Of a DNA stretch of 40,716 nt, positions 34,522-40,716 are shown piece by piece. The notes under the pieces were generated by a model. It searched no databases. It was not told the origin of the DNA and saw only the letters and a program-made list of their open reading frames with translations. Each line of letters opens with the position of its first letter. Within the stretch, counting starts at the first letter, position 1. This DNA is from UBA9547 sp044349205 (GTDB lineage: Bacteria; Bacteroidota; Bacteroidia; Cytophagales; UBA9547): the NCBI GenBank assembly GCA_044349205.1, contig JBIKRJ010000002.1, forward strand, positions 1 to 40,716, in the 5' to 3' direction. The position numbers and the translations under genes are program-made.

Positions 34522-35877
34522 TTACTTTTTAGCAGATGATGATTTAAGTACCGACTTCACTTCAGCCATGTTTATCACTGGTAAAAACTTGGCAAATAAG
34601 AAGAAGAAGGTAAAGAACAGACCAAATGAGAAAATGTAATCACCGATGTCGTACATAGTCGGATAAAACATTGTCCAACTTGAAGGAAGGTAGTCTCTAT
34701 GTAAAGAACTTACGATAATTACAAACCTTTCAAACCACATTCCAATATTTACAATAATACTGATGACAAAGGTAGCGGCTATATTTCGACGTATTTTCCT
34801 AATCCAAAACAACTGTGGGGAAATCACATTACATGTCATCATAGACCAATAAGCCCACCAATAAGGTCCAGTCGCACGATTGATAAAACAATAACCTTCG
34901 TATTCAACACCCGAATACCACGCAATAAAGAATTCTGTGATGTAAGCAACACCCACAATTGATCCAGTCAAAGTGATGATTTTGTTCATTGACTCGATGT
35001 GGGTTATGGTCACATAATCTTCCAATTTAAACACCTTCCTTGTGACCAACATCAAGGTAAGTACCATTGCAAAACCAGAAAAAATAGCACCTGCAACAAA
35101 ATAAGGTGGGAATATAGTAGTGTGCCAACCCGGAATAACAGAGGTTGCAAAGTCCATACTTACTATTGTGTGAACCGACAATACAAGAGGAGTGGAAACA
35201 CCTGCCAAAATCAAACTCACTTGTTCGTAGCGTTGCCAATCTTTGGCCCCACCACTCCAATTGAAACTAAGGATACCATATACTTTGCGCGAAATACCCG
35301 TAGCTCTTTCGCGAATGGTGGCAAGGTCGGGGATAAGTCCAACATACCAAAACAGAATTGAAACAGACAAATAAGTACTAATCGCAAAAACGTCCCATAC
35401 CAGAGGAGAATTGAAGTTTACCCACAAAGAGCCATAGGTATTTGGCAAAGGAAGAGCCCAATTGGCCAACCAAGTTCTGCCCATATGCATCAAAATGAAG
35501 CTACCTGCACAAAACACCGCAAAAATCGTCATCGCCTCTGCAGCACGGTTAATTGAAGTCCTCCATTTCTGACGGAAAAGCAACAAAACTGCTGAAATTA
35601 GGGTTCCTGCATGACCAATACCTACCCACCACACAAAGTTGGTAATATCCCATGCCCAGCCTACCGTTCTATTCAATCCCCAAACCCCTAAACCAACAGT
35701 CCAAGTTTTGTAAAGACAGTAACTACCATAGCCTAATGCCAAAACGGAAATACCAAAAGCAAAATACCATAGGTTGGTAGGCTTTCCTTCTACTTGCTTG
35801 CATATATCATTTGTAACATCGTGTAGTTTCTTACCGCCTGTTACCAATGGTGCTCTTACGTGAGATGTAACTTGCAT
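34522..35877 (-). CDS. actC: Alternative complex III subunit ActC (NrfD-like quinol-binding subunit)
   Basis: A 451-residue NrfD/PsrC-like integral membrane protein with about ten helices, the expected site of menaquinol oxidation next to ActB's iron-sulfur clusters. Hallmarks include WAWDITNFVWWVGIGHAGTL, the WRTSINRAAEAMTIFAV loop and VLSVHTIVSMDFATSVIPGW, the last holding conserved His and Asp residues of the quinol pocket. It starts 18 nt after actB and precedes actD. Confidence 0.95.
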   Translation of the reverse strand: MQVTSHVRAPLVTGGKKLHDVTNDICKQVEGKPTNLWYFAFGISVLALGYGSYCLYKTWTVGLGVWGLNRTVGWAWDITNFVWWVGIGHAGTLISAVLLLFRQKWRTSINRAAEAMTIFAVFCAGSFILMHMGRTWLANWALPLPNTYGSLWVNFNSPLVWDVFAISTYLSVSILFWYVGLIPDLATIRERATGISRKVYGILSFNWSGGAKDWQRYEQVSLILAGVSTPLVLSVHTIVSMDFATSVIPGWHTTIFPPYFVAGAIFSGFAMVLTLMLVTRKVFKLEDYVTITHIESMNKIITLTGSIVGVAYITEFFIAWYSGVEYEGYCFINRATGPYWWAYWSMMTCNVISPQLFWIRKIRRNIAATFVISIIVNIGMWFERFVIIVSSLHRDYLPSSWTMFYPTMYDIGDYIFSFGLFFTFFFLFAKFLPVINMAEVKSVLKSSSAKK

Positions 35878-35895
35878 CCTTCTAAAATATTATAA

Positions 35896-38800
35896 TTAAG
35901 CTTCTGTATTTCTAATTTTAGTCAAATAGGAAACGTTGGGGCGTACGTTGATTTCCTCCAAAACATGGTACATACGCTTGTTATACTCTTGTTCCATTAA
36001 TTGATAAATTTTACTGTCTTTGTCATTCATATCTCCAAAAACTATCGCTTCTGAAGGACATGATTGCGAACAAGCAGTTTCAATTTCGCCGTCAACAGGT
36101 CTTCTATTATTCTTTTTAGCATTCAATTTTCCTTCCTGGATTCTTTGAACACACAAAGAACATTTCTCCATCACTCCACGCGCGCGCACAGTTACGTCAG
36201 GATTAAGAACCATTTTACCCAAATCCAAATCTTCATTGAAATTGAAGAGTTCGTTTTCGGCATATCTAAACCAATTGAACCTACGAACTTTGTAAGGGCA
36301 GTTGTTGGCACAATACCTAGTGCCAATACAACGGTTGTACGTCATTTGATTTAAGCCTTCGCTACTATGGGTAGTGGCAGCAACAGGACATACAGTTTCG
36401 CAAGGAGCATTATTGCAATGCTGGCACATCATAGGCTGGAACACCACTTTCGGATTTTCCGAAGGATCTTCCATGTCCCTGTACATGTCAATAGCGCCAA
36501 TCTTGTTCTCTTCTGCTTTTTCGTGAGTCATGTCACTGGTATAATATCTATCGATACGAATCCAATGCATTTCACGGCTATTCAATATTTCTTGCTTACC
36601 TACAACAGGAACATTGTTTTCTGCTTGACAGCTCAGAACACAATTTCCACAACCAGTACAAGCATTCAAATCGATGACCATACCCCATGAATGGTTAGTA
36701 CGCTCACGCATTTTCCACATAGACAAGTCTGTGGCAGACACTAGGCCATCGGCCGTGGCAACCTTAGGAAAATATCTTCCGGCAGCAGGGTTTTTCTTGT
36801 ATTCAGCTAATGTTGATTCTTGTACTATATCCCTACCCATTATAGTTTGATGGGATTGGGTTTGTGCTATCTTATAATTCTCGCCTGTTGATAAAACTTC
36901 TACACCACTAGTAACAGAATAATTACTGAAACCATTTGCAACTGCAATCAAAGGATAAGCGCTTACGCCTAGTCCGTTACCAGCTTTACCCACTTTTTCC
37001 CTGCCAAATCCCACAGCAATACCAACAGTATCAGGTGCTTGACCAGGCTGAACCAATACAGGAATAGTCAAGGAAACGCCATTGGCTTTTAGAGTTACTC
37101 GTTGCGTATTACCAAACTCCATTTTTATGTTGAGTTTTTTGGCAAGAGAAATAGGTATGGTAAGATAGTTTTCCCAAGTAGCCTTTGTGATAGGATCTGG
37201 AAACTCCAAAATCCAAGGGTTGTTGGCAAGACCATTTGAACCATGCCCCATACCTACTTTTTCATACACCACTAGTTCAAGTCCTTCCGATTTGGCTTTG
37301 TAGCGTTTTGAAACAGCACTTGCAGCCGAGGATACATCGCCAGAAAAAGACAAATTTGACGAACTCGCAGGCAATTCAAATACACCATCATACAATGACT
37401 TGTCCCAAAAGGCTTGGAAAGAAGTATATTTTGATTGCTTGGGGAATAAATTAGTTTTCCAAAAACTGGTAAGGTAGGTATAGGAATCTACTGGAGAACC
37501 TGTCCAAGCCGTAAAACTTTCAACAGCAGCCCTTGTTTTGAACAAAGGCGTAATTGTAGGTTGAATCAAACTGTAAGAACCTGTTTTAGGTTCGGCATCT
37601 GACCAAGATTCCAAATAGTGGTGATCGGGAGTAATAAAGTCACACAAAGAGGATGTTTCGTCGATTCTATCAGAAAACGATACTTTCATCGCAACTTTTG
37701 AAAGACTAGAAGCCAATTCTTTTCCGAAAGCACTGGCATACACAGGATTGGAATTGTAGAATAAAACGGCGCCTACACTACCACCTTTTACCTTCGATAC
37801 AAAATCGGCGAAAGCAGCGTCATTACCCAATTTTACATTAGACTTTCTTGATGTATCAATCGTGCTACCGTAGCTAGCCAACAAATTGTTGATAGCATTC
37901 ACCAAAATTTGAACGGCAGGATCATTTGAACCAGAAACTACTAGTGATAAACCTTTAGTTTTAACGAGCTCTTCGGCGGCTAATTTCAAATTACTCAAGT
38001 CGGAAAGCTGTGTAGTGCTAATCGAGGCCGCACCAAGTTTACCCGCTACCAAATTGTATAAATTGGCTACTACCAAACCTTCCTGTGAGGGTTTAATCAT
38101 CGTCCTGTAATCGGCATTTGCTCCAGTAAGAGACATGATTGACTCAAACTGGAAGTGCTTTGACATTGCAGGGTTTTTCTCAGAAATTTTTCTTGTCTTG
38201 GAATACTGTTTGGCATACTCGGAAGAAGACAACCATGTACCCAAGAAATCTGCTCCTATACTTACGATTGTTTTGGCTTTGCTGAAATCATAAGATGGAA
38301 TAAAAGCTGAACCAAAGCTAATTTCGTTTGCTTTTGAGATTCCATAAGCGGAAACGGGATCAACCGCAACCACTTTAGCCGAGTATTTCGCAGCAAATGC
38401 TGAAATAGCCGCATTCAATGAAGGGCTAGAAACGGTAGAAGTCACTACATACACTGCTTTGCCAGCGGCTACCACCTCTTGTAATTTCGATATTATTTTC
38501 TTGTCGGCAGCTTCAAATGATATTTCGGCTCCTTTTTCTTGGAATGAGCGTAATCTTGCACCGTCGTACAATCCCAAAACTGAAGCTTGAGCCCTTACGC
38601 TCGTGGCGCCAGCCGAAACAGCAGATTTTTTGTTTCCTTCGATTTTAATGGGGCGACCTTCGCGCGTTTTTACCACCACGCTAGCGTAATCGCCACCATC
38701 TACATAGCTTGAAGCGTACCAATTGGCATTGGTAGGATCCACATCCTCTGGCTTTATCAAGTATGGAATAGCCTTTTTTACAGGAGTTTCGCAAGCGGCT

Positions 38801-38997
38801 AGCGATGCAGCAGCAACGCTAAAACCGAGAAACTTTAAAAAATCACGACGGTTGCTACCTTCTTCGGCAATCGAGTCGCTATTGACATTTAACTCTTTAG
38901 AAGAAAACTCTGGAAATTCTTTAATCGAATTCTTAATGAACTCCGGATGGTTGTTCAATTCTTCAAGACCTTTCCAATAGGTTTTAGTGCTTTCCAT
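35896..38997 (-). CDS. actB: Alternative complex III subunit ActB (TAT-exported molybdopterin-like Fe-S subunit)
   Basis: The start is set at the ATG at 38997 (MESTKTYWKGLEELNNHP), the standard Bacteroidota ActB start; upstream codons extend toward actA without family match. About 1033 residues. A twin-arginine region (SNRRDFLKFLGFSVAAASLA, then AC) gives TAT export, with a possible lipid-modified Cys. Residues ~60-750 are a molybdopterin-oxidoreductase fold that lacks the cofactor in this complex. The C-terminal part binds FeS clusters: CTGCGNCVLSC, CQHCNNAPCETVC, CIGTRYCANNCPYKVRRF and CSLCVQR with CSQSCPSEA. These pass electrons from ActC to ActA/ActE. Confidence 0.95.
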   Translation of the reverse strand: MESTKTYWKGLEELNNHPEFIKNSIKEFPEFSSKELNVNSDSIAEEGSNRRDFLKFLGFSVAAASLAACETPVKKAIPYLIKPEDVDPTNANWYASSYVDGGDYASVVVKTREGRPIKIEGNKKSAVSAGATSVRAQASVLGLYDGARLRSFQEKGAEISFEAADKKIISKLQEVVAAGKAVYVVTSTVSSPSLNAAISAFAAKYSAKVVAVDPVSAYGISKANEISFGSAFIPSYDFSKAKTIVSIGADFLGTWLSSSEYAKQYSKTRKISEKNPAMSKHFQFESIMSLTGANADYRTMIKPSQEGLVVANLYNLVAGKLGAASISTTQLSDLSNLKLAAEELVKTKGLSLVVSGSNDPAVQILVNAINNLLASYGSTIDTSRKSNVKLGNDAAFADFVSKVKGGSVGAVLFYNSNPVYASAFGKELASSLSKVAMKVSFSDRIDETSSLCDFITPDHHYLESWSDAEPKTGSYSLIQPTITPLFKTRAAVESFTAWTGSPVDSYTYLTSFWKTNLFPKQSKYTSFQAFWDKSLYDGVFELPASSSNLSFSGDVSSAASAVSKRYKAKSEGLELVVYEKVGMGHGSNGLANNPWILEFPDPITKATWENYLTIPISLAKKLNIKMEFGNTQRVTLKANGVSLTIPVLVQPGQAPDTVGIAVGFGREKVGKAGNGLGVSAYPLIAVANGFSNYSVTSGVEVLSTGENYKIAQTQSHQTIMGRDIVQESTLAEYKKNPAAGRYFPKVATADGLVSATDLSMWKMRERTNHSWGMVIDLNACTGCGNCVLSCQAENNVPVVGKQEILNSREMHWIRIDRYYTSDMTHEKAEENKIGAIDMYRDMEDPSENPKVVFQPMMCQHCNNAPCETVCPVAATTHSSEGLNQMTYNRCIGTRYCANNCPYKVRRFNWFRYAENELFNFNEDLDLGKMVLNPDVTVRARGVMEKCSLCVQRIQEGKLNAKKNNRRPVDGEIETACSQSCPSEAIVFGDMNDKDSKIYQLMEQEYNKRMYHVLEEINVRPNVSYLTKIRNTEA

Positions 38998-39028
38998 AGG
39001 TGCTTCGGTACAGAAACTGAATCTTATA

Positions 39029-40267
39029 TTAATAATGACATTTTGAACACTCAAGACCTCCAATATCTTTTACCTTCAAGGGGTCTTTGGAAGTCTGTTT
39101 GTGCAAAACAACCAATTTATCGTAGTATCCATTGCCTTCTGTGTTAACAGGAGTCTCTCTGTGGCAATTGATACACCAACCCATGGTAAGTGGGGAATAT
39201 TGTTGTACCACTTCCATCTCTTCGATAGGGCCGTGGCACGTTTTACATTCCAAGCCACCCACTTTCACGTGTTGAGCATGGTTAAAATAAGCCAAATCGG
39301 GAAGATTGTGTACTCGTACCCATTCAATAGGCTTATTGTTTCTAACTGCCTCAAAGAGTCCCCTTAGCTTGGGCGAATCTGTTTTGATGGCATTGTGACA
39401 ATTCATACAAATATTGGCAGAAGGAATATTAGCAGATTTGCTTCTATTTACTCCAGTATGGCAATAGTTACAATCTATCTTGTATTTACCAGCGTGTACT
39501 TTGTGCGAAAATGGAATGGGCTGTTTGGGCGCATATCCTTGTTGCATTCCCAAATCCATCAAACCATCCAAACCTGCTTTACCTATGAAGCAGACAAAGA
39601 AAAATCCAACAAAAAACTTAAATGCCTTGCTTGTAATAACTGCCTGAATATCAAATTTCTGTTCAATCAAATATTTATCCTCTTCAGTAAGTCTATCTTT
39701 TTGGTTAATTATTTTAGTCAAAACAGACATTATCAAAACCAATACTATGACAATAAGTGCAAGCAATGCAATAAATACCATTAGAAGAATATTTAAGAAA
39801 CCAGCATCTTCTTTTGGTTTCGCTTCTTCTGTTGTAGAGCCATCGGCGGGGGCTGCAGCGGTAGCTTTTGCAGGTGCGGTCTTGATATATTCTAAAATCG
39901 ACAAAACTTCATCGTCAGAAAAAGCAAAGCTTGGCATAGCCTGTTTGGCATATTGCTCATATATAGCCACCGCTTGTTTGTCGCCTGAAGCAACCAAGGC
40001 TTGTGAATTTTTTATCCATTTCAACAACCAAGCCTGGTTGTGTTTGGTATGTACATTGCGAAGGGCTGGGCCAACCACTACCTCATCCATAGCATGGCAC
40101 GAGGCACAGTTGTTATCAAACAAAGCCTGACCTTTTGCCGCCATTTCGGCATTTCCTGCTGCAGCAGGCGCATCTTGACAGAATACTTGCAGGGAGAAAA
40201 GGAGGGAGAAAATGGCTACTAATATCGGCCTAAAAACCTTGAAGATAGAAGTGAAGCTATAATTCAT
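39029..40267 (-). CDS. actA: Alternative complex III subunit ActA, multiheme cytochrome c with fused N-terminal cytochrome domain
   Basis: A 412-residue exported c-type cytochrome with six CxxCH sites. Signal peptide residues ~1-31. Residues 40-130 form a separate monoheme cytochrome c domain (CASCH 54-58, Met in QAMPSF as ligand). An Ala/Pro/Lys linker and two transmembrane helices (about 157-182 and 216-229) follow. Residues 250-412 are the pentaheme ActA domain: CNYCH 266-270, CMNCH 287-291, CKTCH 341-345, CINCH 365-369, CSKCH 407-411. The pentaheme part relays electrons from ActB toward ActE; the extra domain may shuttle electrons on to the oxidase. First gene of the run, 50 nt after a strong promoter. 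Confidence 0.94.
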   Translation of the reverse strand: MNYSFTSIFKVFRPILVAIFSLLFSLQVFCQDAPAAAGNAEMAAKGQALFDNNCASCHAMDEVVVGPALRNVHTKHNQAWLLKWIKNSQALVASGDKQAVAIYEQYAKQAMPSFAFSDDEVLSILEYIKTAPAKATAAAPADGSTTEEAKPKEDAGFLNILLMVFIALLALIVIVLVLIMSVLTKIINQKDRLTEEDKYLIEQKFDIQAVITSKAFKFFVGFFFVCFIGKAGLDGLMDLGMQQGYAPKQPIPFSHKVHAGKYKIDCNYCHTGVNRSKSANIPSANICMNCHNAIKTDSPKLRGLFEAVRNNKPIEWVRVHNLPDLAYFNHAQHVKVGGLECKTCHGPIEEMEVVQQYSPLTMGWCINCHRETPVNTEGNGYYDKLVVLHKQTSKDPLKVKDIGGLECSKCHY

Positions 40268-40316
40268 AAACTGTTATAAAAAGCCCTTAATTGTATGACC
40301 CGATTTTTACCACATG

Positions 40317-40347
40317 CAAATCTAACATGGGATTCTAACTAAACAAA
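40317..40347 (-). promoter_or_regulatory. Bacteroidota-type promoter of the act-cta operon
   Basis: On the minus strand TTTG (40347-40344), 19-nt spacer, TAGATTTG (40324-40317). The expected start near 40309 leaves a leader of about 40 nt. It is the only strong promoter-like match seen ahead of the 16-gene run, whose internal gaps are 31 nt or less. Confidence 0.7.
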
Positions 40348-40382
40348 CACAAATAATTCGCCCAAAACTGCTCCTACATACT

Positions 40383-40429
40383 CTCACAGCTCATCTGTGT
40401 GCTAAAACACTCAATTTCAAAGAAAATGA
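40383..40429. promoter_or_regulatory. Two small inverted repeats between proC and the act promoter
   Basis: CACAG/CTGTG (40383-40387, 40393-40397) and a 10-bp arm pair with one mismatch, ACTCAATTTC (40407-40416) with GAAAATGAGT (40420-40429). They lie downstream of proC and just upstream of the act -33 element, so they could be a proC terminator or an operator. No strong U-tract follows. Confidence 0.3.
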
Positions 40430-40500
40430 GTAGAAAGAACTATTTATTTAGAATGATTTTAAATTAGACTCAAAAGGTGGAAAACCCTAGTCTATGTGAA

Positions 40501-40716
40501 CTAATTTTTGACCGATAATTCCTCTGCTCTCAGTTTGGCATTCCTAATCCCTTTTTCTATTGAAGAAGCCACATGCTCTGTTTCAAAGATTCGAAGAGCC
40601 GCTTCAGTTGTGCCACCTTTCGATGCTACCGCTTTTATCAACTCGTCGAATTCTACTTGACTATCCGTTGCCAAATGATAAGCGCCCAGCATGGTTTCAC
40701 AAGCTAGCTCCTTTGC
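40501..40716 (-). CDS. proC: Pyrroline-5-carboxylate reductase, C-terminal part (cut by window edge)
   Basis: Only the last 71 codons lie in the window; the gene continues beyond base 40716. The segment carries the ProC C-terminal dimerisation domain: MLGAYHLATDS, the signature VASKGGTTEAALRIFE (family V-S-PGGTT-AAL), and IRNAKLRAEELS at the end. The enzyme reduces pyrroline-5-carboxylate to proline with NADPH. The usual Pro in SPGGTT is Lys here. Stop TAG at 40501. Confidence 0.88.
   Translation of the reverse strand, partial: AKELACETMLGAYHLATDSQVEFDELIKAVASKGGTTEAALRIFETEHVASSIEKGIRNAKLRAEELSVKN

Overview
The window reads as a piece of a Bacteroidota chromosome, probably a non-pathogenic aerobic environmental member outside the classical gut Bacteroidales. 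The evidence is an alternative complex III (act) operon fused to cytochrome oxidase genes, a secreted chitinase-like enzyme with a type IX secretion (T9SS) sorting tail, FISUMP and CHAT/TPR proteins, DUF4293 and DUF983 family genes, AT-rich DNA without clear Shine-Dalgarno sequences, and promoters that fit the Bacteroidota consensus TTTG-N19-TAnnTTTG. Genus cannot be read from the sequence. No rRNA, tRNA, CRISPR array or transposase was seen.

Left part (1-7.7 kb, mostly minus strand): a small repeat/hairpin region; a GH19-type T9SS-exported protein; a gamma-carbonic-anhydrase-like hexapeptide protein 4 nt downstream of a very large exported TPR-CHAT protein; and a lipoprotein with its own promoter and terminator.

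Middle-left (7.8-14.5 kb, plus strand): a tight four-gene cassette made of a TonB-dependent receptor, a lipocalin-like lipoprotein, a second exported TPR-CHAT protein and a small membrane-anchored protein. It is the best candidate here for an undescribed envelope system, because an intact protease-like domain (His and Cys both present) is translationally packed with an outer-membrane receptor.

Middle (14.5-23.7 kb): housekeeping and lipoprotein genes: dnaN, a DPM1-like glycosyltransferase, a lipoprotein that looks like only the N-terminal domain of a Sip1/raffinose-synthase-like alpha-galactosidase, a DUF4293 protein, a leuB-purD-rnhA run, a FISUMP lipoprotein that is a domain-swapped paralogue of the one at 6.6-7.7 kb, and thiL.

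Right part (23.7-40.3 kb, minus strand): one uninterrupted run of 16 genes read right to left: actA-actB-actC-actD-actE-actF (quinol:cytochrome c oxidoreductase), cox subunit II and I, ctaA and ctaB (heme A and O synthesis), two subunit III-type proteins, subunit IV, SCO (copper insertion), a DUF420/CtaM-like protein, a small exported CxxC protein, and a DUF983 zinc-ribbon membrane protein. Together they encode the electron path from quinol through ACIII to an aa3-type oxidase plus its cofactor assembly. A near-perfect promoter lies just before actA. The window ends inside proC.
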